Counted from the stretch's first letter, positions 12,276 to 24,802 are shown. The stretch: 64,000 nucleotides of DNA from Haemonchus contortus (GCA_000469685.2 LS997563.1:38046468-38110467), one strand, 5' to 3'. Notes: generated by a model not told the origin, from the letters alone. Program-made: numbers and translations.

Positions 12276-15200
12276 GATGCTGACGGCCTTATGATTTAGA
12301 ACTTGTTAACGATAGTTGGCTGGATGAGTAAATTGAGCTAATGGAGAGTAGAAGAGCTTGGATTTCCCCCTAATACTTTCCCGATTTCGACTTGGACTTC
12401 GGTGCATGGTGCATCCCTCTGAGGCTTGGCCAAACAACAACATCAAAAACACTTCATTCTGGGGAATTCTTATGAGGATTTTCCGGGGTTCTCCGATCAT
12501 AACACTTGAGTTATTGTGGAAATGGCATTGCTTACTGCTTTCGGCCAGCATTCCATTCTTTATAATGGCGTATTTTAGCCTTTGTGTGGAATGCGAAAGC
12601 TCTTCCGCTGCCATTCTCGTGCGGTTTCTTTGAAGCAGTTAATTTTATGTAAACGATCACGACGATAAGTGCACTCAACAGTGTTTTACCCTAAGTGGAA
12701 GCCAAATGGACTGGAACCGTTTAGTAGTCAGAAACGAATTGCTTTTACTGCTCCGAAAAAGATCGTAAAATGGCGAATTGCAGAAATGCCATAAGTTATG
12801 TCTTTTTTTTTGTACGAGTTTTCCAATTTTGGCGGAGAGATAGTTACCGTAACCTCGCGAACGTCTTGTGAATCGATAACTGTTACTTACTGGCCCTAAA
12901 AGGGCTCAAATGCTTCGTTCCACGAAGTTCTGAGAGCATGCCTTCCCACAAGCGCTTCTCTTACCTATTTGCATACTGATTTGCATATCCGTTATGTAAA
13001 TAACTGAATAAATAGATAAATACTATACAGTACATAAGAGAAACCTTCATTCAGACTAGAGCCGTAGTTCTGCAACGACATGTGAACGCATGGCGCACTC
13101 CGAGCTCGAGCTAGTCAATATAAAAGCCTCATCCTTACAAGACTCTCGTCCCATAGCTACCCTTAGCTATGACCCATTAGCAAGCGCTCTGCTCGATCCT
13201 GTACCTAATTGCGATTCCGACTCCGCGCCAGATGCATGGCGCACCCCTTGGGATTTGATTGAAGTCGACTAGCTGCTTTTCCCCAGAATAATTCTTGAGG
13301 AACTTATTATCGGCCGTCTCTGAGGATACGCCACGCAATCAAAATCTATGAAAATTAGTTTGGTAAGTTTGAAGGGCCTCTGAACTCTGTGGTGGAGTTG
13401 CCGCCTATTCACTAATCAAACATTTTAATCTCCTTAGGAAAGTTCGCTGACTGACTACTTGTTCAGGGCGATATAGGGACCGCTGAACTCATTGCTGGAT
13501 TCCATCTTGAAGACAGCCGAAGAAGTTTATGGTCTCTGTTGTCGCTCGATTCCCATTTTTAGCGAAAAACTCGAGTTATGAGGAGATATCCTCTCTTGAG
13601 GATGAAGCCGTTGCAATTGCCCGTTCCAATAATCTCTGGCCTGAAACCTGCACTCCCTCCCGCTCCCTGCTCCCAGTCGCAATTCAATATTTGGTTTCCT
13701 GATTTTTTCTTATTCGTTCGCGCTTCGCTGACTGACTGACGCATTCTATGTTTGATCAGGCGGCAGACAAACATGTCGACTGCTGAACCGCACCTTTAGC
13801 CCCTATATCGTGCACAATGCATCCTTTGTGTATTGCCGAGTTCAGAGGGCAGTTCAAAGAGATCGTCGGCAACAGCCTTTCACTTCAAGCATGTCACTAA
13901 CGGCATGCTTGCTTTTCAAATACGAGAGCTCTCTGGGCAACCCATAGGTATCATTTGTGGGCCCAAAGCCACCAGAATTTTTTAGAAATTTTCTTAAACT
14001 CAAATAATAAATACAACTCAATGGTCATCAACAATTATTTGCGCAGTTTACATGAACCAATTGTGATCATTATAGAGCAACCTAGTGACTTCAAAAATTC
14101 GACAACCCCATTTAAATAATAAATAACAACAAAACTTGATAGTCGATAAAAATTATTTGGCTCATGAGGTATCATTCCAAATTTGGCAATTCGGTTTTCA
14201 GCCATAATCGGGTGCCAAGTGACTGTAGTACGAGTTCCCATATCCCATATGTTTACCCAGCTGATTTCCGGTTTTTGATGTCAACAGCTTCTCTATTACA
14301 AGGATTAGCGGAACGACTATGCAGTTACTTTTTGTAACAGCTGTTGTCGAACCAGTAAATAAATAAAAGTAGGGTTAGGAAATTCTAGAATGGCATTCCA
14401 ACCAAATCGCCTTCATTTATTTAACAAATCATTTGGTATCAATTTACATATTTGCATATTCAGCTATTTTTTGCTTTTTGGTTTACTTTCTAAGCCGTTT
14501 CCTATTTATTTATGTACATATTTACTTACTTATCCATTTATTTGTGTCCTCAAATGAGACCCTCGACAAAAAAGAGGTGTGAAAGGCGGCAGTTTTGAAA
14601 CGTTCTGGTTTGGTTCCGTACATCAACAATGTAGTTTAAATAAGTAAATAAATAAACGATAACTTTGATTTTTTCACACAGAACGCTTGAAATAAGTGCC
14701 GTATTTAATTTTTGAATATTTTCTGTCGTTCCCTCGCGGATCCTACACAAAATCGTCATTTCCTTATCTATTCTCCCCTACCTGAAGTTTATTCTTGTCA
14801 TCGGAGACCTCCTATTCTGACTACTTTGGCGATTACATTGCGATTCGCGGTAACCAGTTATGATGATGTCATATGTCATCAAACAGTTCGCCATGGAAAA
14901 CGCCTGTCGTTCTCTGGCCTCATGACGATTCCCCTTCTTTGACGTCTAACCTCGAATTCCAATTAGAAACCCCAATAGAATCTGTCAAATGCCAATTTGT
15001 AGCTGTAGAGGTGTGGGACAGAGCTGGAAGGGGAGGGACTTTTGGATTGGGCTGTGCTCCAGCCTTTTATGGAAATGCTTGACGTGCATTATGCCATAAT
15101 ATAAGCCGTCCCCTGATTTACTTATCACCCAAACGGGTGCTTTACTGGTGTAGGCTCCCCATATCAGTGAATTTCGCTGACGATAATCACACCATTCGAA

Positions 15201-15712
15201 TTATTGACTTGATTTACAACGTCTGTTGTTGATATTTTGGGGGAAATAGGCTCATTTCTTTCCATCTGCTATTCTTACGTATTGCCTGACAGAAAAACTG
15301 GCTGTAGGTATCTGCACGGCTTATCTTCTCTCGCTTCTTCATTAAAATTACTTTTGATTTCCTTTTTGTTGGCATGTAAGACAGCCTAGAGCATTAAATA
15401 AACAAATCGGTGAATAAGTAAACAATCTAATCGGTATTTACTCTTTTCCGGTTAAACTCGTCCCGGTATCAAACCATTTTCGGACTTTAACTCTTAAAAT
15501 AAAAAGCCGCTTGGTTAAAAGGCGACAGCGAACTTTTAGGCGTTGACTGACCCATTTGGAGTGAGCCATGTGTCCGAAGTCCGATCTGAACGACAATGGC
15601 AGTTGCATGGCTGCTGAATGGTCGTGGCAGTTGCTTGGCTTTAGTGTGAAATTAAGCTTAAGTGAATTACCTATTTACTATTACCATTATAACCTTGAAC
15701 AATTAGAATTTA
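12276..15712. other. non-coding stretch
   Basis: No gene recognised. It holds paired SINE tails at 13060..13275 and AT-rich sequence at 13980..14240 where two roughly 115-bp segments start with similar AAATAATAAATA motifs. TTTA/TAAA tracts lie at about 14350, 14500..14545 and 14640. A 69-codon plus frame at 14873..15082 is unrecognised. Confidence 0.4.
13060..13275 (+). repeat. two SINE 3' tails in tandem
   Basis: The tail motif occurs twice, as GCATGGCGCACTCC at about 13088 and ATGCATGGCGCACCCC at about 13232. The second is followed by GATTGA as in full copies (GGGATTGAT). The intervening sequence is open for 60 codons (13090..13272), which I treat as repeat sequence and not as a gene. Confidence 0.5.
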
Positions 15713-15811
15713 ATATTACCTCATGATCTCGTACCTATCAGTTATTAGCTTCCAAAGGGTGAATCCAGACCTTTAAAGCTAGTAACCGATAAGTGCGAGA
15801 TGAGGTAATAT
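15713..15811. repeat. 99-nt foldback with imperfect 42-46 nt arms
   Basis: The left arm 15713..15758 pairs with the right arm 15770..15811 around an 11-nt loop. The outer stem (ATATTACCTCAT with ATGAGGTAATAT) is perfect for 12 bp, followed by a 3-nt bulge and then a stem of over 20 bp with only two mismatches and two G:U pairs. It is either a short inverted-repeat element or a structured RNA precursor. No TA duplication is obvious at the ends. Confidence 0.7.
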
Positions 15812-16049
15812 GACTTCGGATGATTGAGGTGACTCATCACACCCAGAGTACTTCTGCTCGGTCTGCTTACTCAGTGATCTGATTGTCGAATTCTTCTCGA
15901 TTTTATTGTGCTATAGATTGCCTGGGGTCTTCTGATTTCTGATTTATACTAGTCAGATAAATATTCTTTGCGAGTAATCTTCCGTGAGTTTCATCGAGCT
16001 CATTAATAATTTATACGTTCCACTACATTCCTTCACTTTCCGCTCTTTT

Positions 16050-16152
16050 ATGGGCGCGCATCTTCCGGAACCACTCCCAATCATGATTCGTCCAGCGAAT
16101 ATCAGAGCGTTTCCTGTTATATTCCGATTGGGAGCGGGAGATGATGATTCAA
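16050..16152 (+). CDS. candidate first coding exon, unrecognised protein
   Basis: ATG at 16050 opens a 34-codon frame (it starts MGAHLPEPLP and ends LGAGDDDS) that runs to a strong donor, GTAAGT at 16153, leaving phase 1. The segment is GC-richer than its AT-rich surroundings. Phase and donor are compatible with the exon-like segment at 24740..24786, and through it with 25140..25250, 56099..56156 and 57001..57089. The five would join to 408 nt, or 135 residues. The family is unrecognised. In-frame codons continue upstream, so an earlier start is possible. The chain is inferred only from phase and splice motifs. Confidence 0.27.
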
Positions 16153-19100
16153 GTAAGTTGCCGAGTAATCAAATCCCATTGGGAATGACGTACTTGGGCA
16201 GCAATTCTGCAATCATAAGGCTAAATAAGTGTATATAGTTGTATAGAATTTTGATTATACTGTATCTATTAGATTTATAGGCATAATATTTAAGTTTTTC
16301 GTACTCTTCAGAAGGTTTGTTCGAGCCTATCACGTGCACCCCTATTTGGCAAAGAAGTAAAATATAATAATAAAAATCCTCAAATTAACCCGGTCATGTC
16401 AAAAACTAGTACCTGGCAGGATCATCATTATCCTACACAGGTTTTGTATCGTTCATGTGATTCTGGAAGTCTATATAGTTTTAATTCGAGTCTGAAGGCA
16501 TGGCGCATTCCAAAGACTTGGTCTTAGCTCTTGACACTAATTATTAATTTGTGTATATAGGATGTGTCAACAACATATGTAACTGAGTACTAGACAAAAG
16601 TGAAGATAAAATTATAAAAGTTGTTTACAAATGAATTTATTGTTTACAGATCAAATTACGATTTTTTTATGCCAAAAAGAAGCATAGGACCCAAAAATCG
16701 AGATTTTTTCGAATATAGAATTTACTACGGATGATACATTATCATATTATTTCAAGGGAATTAATTAAATATGAAATAAAGATAAAGATGTAAATATAGA
16801 AGTCAATTCGATTTTTGTTTTGTTTTCTGTTATTTATTTTTTTTCATATTTATGTGAGCTTAATGAATGCCTTTTGGGAATTTTCTAGAAGTTTTGCCCT
16901 CCGACTTCCCAGTAGCAGCTGCAAGTTCCTAGCAAATGCAAGTCAGCAGACCGGCTATGACCTTTACATTTACTCACACCAACAAGTCACATTCCTCAAC
17001 TGCCATCGAATCCTTTTCACTACTTTGTAATAGGATCTTTTGACCCTTTCAAAGAAAAAAAAAGAAAAGTGTTGTCATGGATTCAGCAGAAATGTCGTAA
17101 CATCGGAAAAGTCACGCTTCAATGAGTTGTTTTTGGGGGGCTGTCGCTCACTCCCTCCCTCTTTACTGAATCAGTTCCACTTCCCTCCAGTCTCCCATAC
17201 GGCTTCGAGTGATATCGACTTTTTCCTATGTCGCGGAAACTCTGTGAGACTCTTCGAGGAACTCTCCAGGAATTTGTCGGAGGGCTCTTTGGAGGAAGTT
17301 AGACGTTTTTTGGTTGGAATTCGATTTTCGCTGGTAATCTATGTATGACGCACTTAACAGCTAGCTTCAACGAATTCAACGGAGAAGTATATTCCGCTGC
17401 CTTCCATTTCCTTCTTCCTCTTCTCCCCATTTTTCTTTTTCTTCTTTTCTTCCTGTTGAAAGAGCCATCTCTAAATATAACATCTGGAATCGCTGTGCTA
17501 TTTTCACTGCGAAAAAGTTGTTTTCGTAAAGGCTTTTTGCTGTTCCTTCTGGTCCAGTCTCAATAGCAGCTCTCCATTGTTCCCTACAAGATGTGGGAAG
17601 TAATCATGGGTTGATTTTCAGGTTTTTGGACATATAATTATACCCATCATTATTTCCTGCTACCTTGAGACCTGCTAGGTTACCTGTTACTGTTAAGTAT
17701 AGGCAAGGGTAGGATGGGCTAGGCTACATACCTACTGGAGACACCAAAGCTCACATAAATGGCCTTCGGAGCCGAATCGGCCAAGTTGGTCATCCATTTT
17801 TCAGAGTTTATGATGGACCTGTCCAAGGAAATTAACCATGAAAACTGAATTCTTGAAGTAAGAAGTAATTGTTGTAGGACTACCATACCTTTATGGTTTA
17901 TACTCAGATAACACCTATTTCAATGAGCTGGGCTAGGATGAAAGGCTTTACGATTCTCGCAAGTTAGAATTCAATTTAATCTTAAAGCTATTGCTCAGTA
18001 TGAAGCCCTTTTCAGTCTTAAATTGTGTGTGTGTGTTTTTTATTTCGATGCATTCAAACAGAGCCAACGATTCTGAATGGAAGTCGGATGCTGGGCGCAT
18101 CCTACAGGCGGGACTGATTAACGCGAAAGACTTTATTATTTATTGTAGGAACCATTTTTTGAGGCTTGACCCGCTCCCAAAAAATGGCGTCTTCGCCCTG
18201 AATCAGCATTTCGATAGCCTAGGTTAAGTAGGTAATTGTAAGTTCGTAGTGAATGAGCTATCTGAAGAACTGAATGAAGCCTGCAACGGCTATTTTTTAG
18301 TAGGACAACCTCAAAACAGCTCAGAAATTCTTTGAGTAGTGTAAATAAGTAAAATAAATGAGATCAAGCAAGCCGCATTCGGGAATTCATGAGAAAAACA
18401 AGCTGGCATCATGGTTTTTGCAGACAAAACTAAATTTGGGCGCTTGGACATCTCCTCCCCCCATTGACAAACACTTCAACAATTCCGAGCGCTACCTTTC
18501 ACTACGAAAACCAGTCCTCTCGGTGGTTCCGTCACATCTATAGCCGAGCAGAGCGGATCGTTTTCATAGAACAGAACCACCAAGTAAACCATCTGGCCGC
18601 ACTTGACAAATGTCAGCTGACTGCCGCTGTCGGGGCGATTTGCAGCTGTTCCTACGTAACCCTCATGTCTTCAGGTTACCTTCAAGTTGTAACACCAAAT
18701 TTATCTTCCCTTTCTATTTTTTTTTTTTGAGGAGCATTGTCGCTTTTTCTCGAGGAACTCTTAGAAAAATGGGAATGTTTTTGGAACTGCCGGGTGAGAT
18801 TGTCTACCAAAATTTTTTACCTCTCCTCCAATTGAAAGTAGCTTCGAATTTTTTTGCTGCTTGTGGCTTCTTGCCCTTACAATTCATCAAACCTTTAATC
18901 AAGGGCTCCAAACACGTCCATTTGGAGGTGGGTTAGGGATTTCTTATACGCTTTATGTTACTACATGGCCCCCTCTTCTCTATTGCCACATTTCTATATG
19001 TGCATGCAAATTAGACTACCGTTGCCTCCATGTTCCCGTCCTCAGAAAGCTCCATATTTCACGATCTCCATCAAGGGATTTATTTTCTTTTTTTTTCATT

Positions 19101-20214
19101 TTTTTGCGATTTGTTCCTGACCATTAGCGAGCGCTGGGCAGTAGTAATTGAGGGACAACAGTTTTTACACCTTTCCCCATAGGTAAGGGTTATCTGCTTT
19201 TTAAGAAGGGTTGTGTTCATAAGTGGAAATCGAAAGCACGGCATATTCTAAAGAGACCCATCAGAGATGTGTGCTTTGAAGTTAACCGTCAAGAGAGCAC
19301 TACTAGTTGGTATGTCAGGTTTCTTTTTTATTTTGCGGTAAATTCTTCAGTTAAGGGCCATAGCCTACAATTACAAGAGCTAGACCTCAGTATCTGAGAT
19401 TGAGGTGCTCGTTTTCCCCGTATGCCCATAAATAAGCCCTGAACGCACTTCTAATGAGAGTCTCTGAGTTTCCACTCATTATTTTCTAGCGAATCACCAA
19501 ATAAACCTTACTGGCCCCACCTTTCAGGAGCCAAAAAGCCTGTAAGGGAATTTGAGCCTACTTCTGATTCCTTTGAAGTGAGGGTGGGAGCATGGCTTGA
19601 GAAGCATCTGTCATGCATTTCGTGTAGTGTTTCGTTCAATGGGTGAAGCCGATGTGTGATTTATTAGCTGACCGTCATCTATAGAATAGGGAATCCCCTT
19701 GAGAGATAGTGCTTCGAAAGACAAGTAGGCAGTCCGAATGATGCCATGCTGGGTTGTCAGTGGAGGCCCAATACGTTTTCTCAAGTTAACTCCTCCTATT
19801 AAACAATAACATCGAATATCAGATCCTGCTGATCATCTATGTTGTGTGTTCAATCTGTTCTTAACTCACCACTTACTCTATCTCATTCCTTTTTCCTTCC
19901 TTGTTTTTTGAGAGATCTTTACGAGAGGAGGATTGTTTTATGTTTCTCAGTCGATGAATTCAGAGTGAACCACATTTAAAAATGTACAGATAGAACTTTA
20001 ACGTGTCGGTCCTTCATAGTCGGGTGGCAAGGCTTGTTCAATGTCTTTGTACTGCTCGGGAGTAGGAATGCGGGGATGCTTCACTTATAGGATTCGTAGG
20101 GGAATGTCTTGGTCCTTACAGCTTGTCTTAGACTTGGTGTAGTAGTACTCAATAATACCTACTTTCTGGTCTTACTGATCCACTTCTGTTCGTTCCGATA
20201 ACCCTGAGATGTTC
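16153..20214. other. non-coding, AT-rich stretch
   Basis: No recognised gene. It contains AT-rich sequence at 16540..16810, a SINE tail at about 16497 (GGCATGGCGCATTCC), a SINE fragment at 18035..18145 and T-rich patches near 17040, 18715 and 19080. Overlapping frames of 60-108 codons at 18358..19127 in different frames give no recognisable product. Confidence 0.4.
18035..18145 (+). repeat. SINE 3' half
   Basis: It contains CGATTCTGAATGGAAGTCGG, then a GGGCGCATCC tail, then GGCGGGACTGATTAACGCGA and AAGACTTTAT. This is one of the best views of the extreme 3' end of the family. Compare GGATTGGTTAACGCCAAAGA, the reverse complement of about 30518..30537. Confidence 0.75.
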
Positions 20215-20500
20215 CTTGAGCAGAGCTGAGAAGGATGGACTGCAAAGGATGGTGACAAATGGCTCACCATCATTTGCCCATGCCGGTCTCGGGATCAAAT
20301 CCCGGATGGGATATCGCTTCATTAATCAAATCTTCCATCTCTATGGTATAGGCAGTTTGGAACCTAATTTGTCGGAAATACCAATGACTTCGACTGGTAT
20401 ATCGACAGGTCACACAAGTCGTTTTATACATCAATTATATATCCAAAATCACATTGGTCTCAATGGAAGCCGATTTTGCCCTTCATAAAGAAAAGGATAG
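20215..20500 (+). repeat. tRNA-derived SINE-like repeat, diverged full-length copy
   Basis: The head carries CGGGATCAAATCCCGGAT, a B-box-like block followed by the GGAT..GATATC junction of other copies. The body retains AATGACTTCGACTGG, CACACAAGTCG and AATGGAAGCCGATTTTGCCC in the family order. The overlapping 90-codon frame is repeat sequence. Confidence 0.55.
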
Positions 20501-20514
20501 ATTACATGGTTCAG

Positions 20515-21477
20515 ATGGTAAGCCCTTTGGGTCGAGCCATGCTTTCGGATTCCGGTCTCTCCTCACCTACCACCTTCCTGGGTTTCTGGTATTTACCACC
20601 GTCCCTGTCAGCTCTGCTAGTACGAAATCGTTCCAGAGCTTTCCTTGGAAAGTAAGTTAGGGACGTTTAAAGTTCATTTTTTGGTAGGAGTCTCGGACTG
20701 CCAAAGGCGGAGATCATCTTGTTGGTCAGTAGAGGTGAGGTGGGAACGCAGGGAACCGTAGGGCTCTGCGATCTGCCACCGGCTAGCACTATGGCCACCT
20801 CAGATTCACAACTTTCCGAGATCCTTTCCTCAGACGATATACTTTTCCATGAACTAGTAATTTCTAGGTCATGAACAGCTTTTTTTCGAAATCGATTCGT
20901 TTCTTTAGTATGTCTGCTGTTGTTGCGGTCGTCGTCGGTTCTGTTCCTCCTCCATTCGATCCTGTTCACTTGATGTTTTTGCTTTTTGGGAGCAATCAAT
21001 CGATCATTCCCTTTCGTTTCTTTCGCGAAGTCCGTTTCGCCGTCAAGACGAAACTTTGAAGACTTTCATCTGTTACAAGTTACTCGGTCGATGGAGTAAG
21101 TCACCCGTGTTTTTCTCATGTTTTCCGATCTTTCAAATATGCAGCACAACAGCAGTCAACAGCAGATAAGAATTTCATCCGGATTATATCGAGTCAGTGG
21201 ATCGATATCCATCAAATGAACTAGTATCCGTGCTCGTTCTAATGCTAATCCGATCCGACGCCACTACCTACCTCCGTCTGTCGTCGTCCGTTCATCACCA
21301 CCAATTCACTTCCCGAATCGGACGGCTGTGATCTCCATCGTCTTCCCGTACGAACACCACGACCAGATGTCATTGCCCTTTAATCATCATTTGGGAACAG
21401 TCGCAGTTACTAGTCATTCCCCTCAAGAACTGGTTATCGTTCCACTTCTTCCCGAATCCACCAAACTGCTCAAATAA
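20515..21477 (+). CDS. candidate two-exon gene, unrecognised product
   Basis: Exon 1, 20515..20651, is open for 45 codons from an ATG directly after a CAG and ends at a consensus GTAAGT donor in phase 2. Exon 2, 21225..21477, begins after TAG with the one base needed to complete the codon, is open for 83 codons and stops TAA at 21475..21477. AATAAA follows at 21500..21505, 23 nt after the stop, which supports a plus-strand 3' end. The product would be about 129 residues, Pro/Ser/His/Arg-rich, with no recognised domain. The weak points are that the exon 2 acceptor (GAACTAG) lacks a pyrimidine tract, and that the CpG-rich intron (20680..21060) is open on the minus strand for 110 codons. A minus-strand exon (ATG at about 21378, donor GTAGGT at about 21273) is a rival reading. 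Confidence 0.28.
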
Positions 21478-21499
21478 TTCGCCTCCATCGATTCTCTTC

Positions 21500-21505
21500 A
21501 ATAAA
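21500..21505 (+). promoter_or_regulatory. poly(A) signal AATAAA
   Basis: A canonical hexamer lies 23 nt after the stop of the candidate gene at 20515..21477. In AT-rich DNA this hexamer also arises by chance, so it is supporting evidence only. Confidence 0.35.
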
Positions 21506-21984
21506 TATCTCTGGACCTCGAAAAGGCTTCCGATTGCCATTTTCATCTATTGGAATTGCCTGAGAATTTCTGGAATGTTTCATTTACGAAAAGTGATGTT
21601 TATGTTTGTTGTTTACCTTAAATGATGCTCTAGCAATGTAGTGAGTAGTTGTATGGTTGGTGGAAATGCTTAGTCGAGCTAGGGGTTGGTTAGATCATAC
21701 GACGGTACTTAGGTTTTTTAGTTTTTTTATGAAGTTGACCAAGAAGTCCCTTCCATTTTCTTCTTTTTCCAGTCAAATTCCTTGACTTTTGGCGATTGAT
21801 CAGTTTTTTTCGATACGGGAACCCTCAAACATTCTTTTCTATCTAATTTCCTCATTCTCTACGGCCAGACAGATGGTTCATGCCTGTTTACGTGTCCTGG
21901 ATTTTTTCGATTATTTTCTGGCCACATTTTTCCCTTTGAAAAAAACTCGAGAACTAGGATAGTACCAAGTAGCCTTGTCCTCAC

Positions 21985-22180
21985 GTATGGTCGAGGTGTC
22001 GAAGGCCGGATCAAGACCCTGCAGATAAGCCATGCTCACTTCTGCCTGCAAGATCGGTTAAGTGATATGATCTTTTTGGAAGGGCCTACCCATTGCGTTA
22101 TATGTCTGCTGGTTACCAAAAGTCATGGCTTACACCAGATATCCATTCAAACGCTTCCAAAATTCTAAATGGTAGCTGAA
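21985..22180 (+). repeat. SINE-like repeat, strongly decayed
   Basis: The head-like GGCCGGATCAAGACCC (about 22010) and the body-like AAGTCATGGCTTACACCAGATATCCATTC pattern (22120 onward) match CAAGTCATTGTATAGGCCAC and CATACGCATTC of better copies. The tail is not recognisable. Confidence 0.35.
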
Positions 22181-22789
22181 CGTGGGGACCCATCCGAAAA
22201 GGGGACTAATCAGCTCTAAAAGCATTGTACTTGGTGGGATAATTCTTTTAGTTTTCCTTACTCGTCACCCCTTTACTCTGCTCGAAAATAGAGCTGCTCT
22301 TCATTCATTGTTCGGTAGTCAAGCCCTCTTTTGAACCTCACCCGCGCTTTCCTCCACTGGGTATTCTAGTCACTCACAAGGAGCCTATTCAAGGGTTACT
22401 AGATGTTTTTTGGGTACTTCATGTTCAATCTCATTATACTCCATGAAACATTCCCTGTTTTTGCATGGGCGGCTATGATGGATGTCCGGACGTTCACCAG
22501 ACGTCTGTGAATACGAAATGAAGAATTTTGTGCGGCAGTAAGTGGATTTAGAACAAATCGAAAAAAAACTTTTTTTGTAACCGCCGTGCCATTTTCAATT
22601 GAATTCACGAGCGGCATCGGGTACTCCTCACCCTTCTGGAACCGATTTCAGTTTGCACCTTCATTTTTTTCAGTTCTTTTTCAGCTGAATTAAGGAGACC
22701 ATGGTCGATCAGAGTCCTGGATATGAAAGTTCTATGCTTGTTTGTTCTTTTATTTGTAGTTTACTTGGGACTTAGGTAAGAAAGCAATT

Positions 22790-23105
22790 GTCAAAAGCAA
22801 GAGGTAGAGTACTGGCAAGTAGCGCATTATCACACACGAATGCTCACGGATTTGAACCCTGGATCGATATCCGTTTAGGTCAACGAAGCCATCCATCCCT
22901 TCGGAGTCGGATAATTGGTACCAGACTCGTCTGGGAGGACAAAAACACTGACTTGTACATCGGCACGCCACTATAAGTCATTGCTTCGGCCCCACACGCA
23001 TTCAATATTTCACTACGATTCTGAACAGAAGTCGAATGCGAGGCGCAGCCCAAAGGCGCGATTGATCAGTGCCAAAGGCTTTATCGCTTGTCCTTTGATG
23101 CATGG
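22790..23105 (+). repeat. tRNA-derived SINE-like repeat, near full-length reference copy
   Basis: In order: A-box-like ACTGGCAAGTAGCGCATTAT, CACACACGAATG, B-box-like GGATTTGAACCC (22848..22859), GGATCGATATCC, CCATCCATCCCTTCGGAGTCG, GGTACCAGACTCGTCTGGGA (22917..22936), AACACTGACTTGTACATCGG, CACTACGATTCTGAACAGAA, GTCGAATGCGAGGCGCAGCC and GATCAGTGCCAAAGGCTTTA. The tRNA-like head plus an unrelated body of about 230 bp is the standard SINE plan. Several 60-80 codon frames here are repeat sequence. Confidence 0.8.
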
Positions 23106-24537
23106 TAGCTGTATGAGTTGCGAATTGCTATTCTTTCCTGGTCATTTCTTCTACTGAACACCTAGAGCAGAGCTTCTTACTGTTGAGACATGACGCCCAG
23201 GTAAGAATCTCCTATTTGGTCATTTTGAAAGGAATAAAGAGAAATTGACTCTGAGTCGATTTATGATTCGGAACGTTCCTGAGAACCAAACGGCTTGACG
23301 CCCTTTTTTTGTTCCCTTTTTATTCTTGAGACTTTTTTGCAATTTAGTGTAAAGGGAGCAGAGTTCGGGATATTTTAAAGCGAGCGCTGGGAAGCGGTTG
23401 CATTTCGTTTAGTGAATTCCTCATTTCTACACTCCATTTTACCACTACTTAGATTTTTCTACAACTATTGTTGTTTTTTCATTGTTTTCTGAAAAAGTTT
23501 ATGATCAGGTCTTTCTTCATGAATCTGGGTACGACTACAGTAATCTCCGATGTTTCTAGAACTATCCAGATATAATACATAGATGACAAAATCTGGGCAA
23601 GGGCTTTAGCAAAAATGGTCCGTTTTTCGAAGTTTTCAAGAGATATTTCATGTTGAAAGAACACCTGAGCTTCCCAGGAAAGGCTTCCTGATTTAGCAAC
23701 ACCGTTTGTATGGGGCTCAAACTCGTGGGTATATTTCTAGAGTACCCAGCTCCTTACCCCTTACACTATCCAGATCCCGCTCGCTCACTCTAACCTTCTG
23801 AACAGACAACAACAACAACAACAAATCAAAACATAAAAACTTTTCTAACCTTCTAACAAGGTTGCTGAGCGTCGGACGGGATCCATACTCGTACTATTTT
23901 TCCCCGGAAGCACGAGCACAGCTTTTAGTCTCATCAGAGGCCGATGTTTTGCACACAAATCACCAACCATTTGGGGAAATTGTTTCTTTTTCGCTTCAAA
24001 TTGAACTTTTCAAGTAGCGACGTTAGGTCGTGAGATATTTGGGAAGTCCAGAAACTTCACCGTGCCATCTAGATTTTCATTCATACCAGGCGGCTACGCA
24101 CGCTATTGCGTGCGCTGGGGGCTCTAGCCATAAGGGACGGAGCCACATGAGCTTCTGATTTTCATTATAGACCTTTGTCATCTAAGCCTCTACCCTAACA
24201 CTTTTGCAACGGTTATCATTCTTTTTTGTGTGAAGTGGGGTTGTGTGTGGCCATGAAGAGTACTCCGATGTATCCGAATCAAATACCTCTGCAGTCCAAG
24301 TAATCGAAGAAACTCTGTGTAGTTTGGGTTGTGTGTGGCATGAACATTATCTTTGAAAGAAAGACCCTTTGGGTATTTATAGAGATTTACTCGCCCACGG
24401 TGTGCTGGGCTTCGCTCAGCTTAAGCACGCCCAGCACGCATGAGGCACTGCTTACTCTTTTTATTTTTTTTCTGGCCTCTGCGCCTCAATTGAATCGAGT
24501 TATGAATACATCTGAAAAGTACCGCCCATTTCGAGAA
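23106..24537. other. non-coding stretch
   Basis: No gene recognised. There is a (CAA)n tract at 23806..23822 and a short hairpin CGCACGC-TATT-GCGTGCG at about 24097..24114. From 24331 a 218-codon frame runs to 24987. It is the longest in the window but matches no family, crosses an inverted repeat and a microsatellite, and probably survives by chance. Confidence 0.4.
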
Positions 24538-24701
24538 AGCTCCGCCCACAGCACGTGGGTCTTCTCCGTCTGGTTGGTTGACCCAATTCTCACCTTTGAA
24601 CATTTTTCCCCGGTGGCTGGACTTTTTCGAAGCAAAAATAAGATGTTTGACTGTTGGCGCCGGCCATTCTGGCACTTGCCCCGCCCCCTGTGGGCGGAGC
24701 T
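24538..24701. repeat. inverted repeat with GC-box arms
   Basis: AGCTCCGCCCACAG (24538..24551) and CTGTGGGCGGAGCT (24688..24701) are perfect 14-bp inverted repeats about 136 bp apart. The same TGTGGGCGGAG core forms an arm of a second inverted repeat at 48689..48850. It could be a short element or paired promoter GC boxes. Confidence 0.6.
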
Positions 24702-24739
24702 CCGCACAGCTCATATATGCTCTGTTGATCTTATCTTAG

Positions 24740-24786
24740 GCTCCACCTATCCTGAAGTTGTCCCGATTTCTAAAGATGTTTTTCAG
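24740..24786 (+). CDS. candidate 47-nt internal exon
   Basis: It is bounded by acceptor TTATCTTAG and donor GTAAAT. It enters in phase 1 and leaves in phase 0, encoding STYPEVVPISKDVFQ after the split codon. It is compatible in phase with 16050..16152 before it and 25140..25250 after it. Short exons of this kind also arise by chance. Confidence 0.25.
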
Positions 24787-24802
24787 GTAAATTTCCCGTC
24801 GA

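Noticed and set aside
15790..15811. let-7-like miRNA from TGAGGTA in the foldback
   Set aside because: Only seven bases match, at the base of the 3' arm, and the rest of the sequence differs from let-7.
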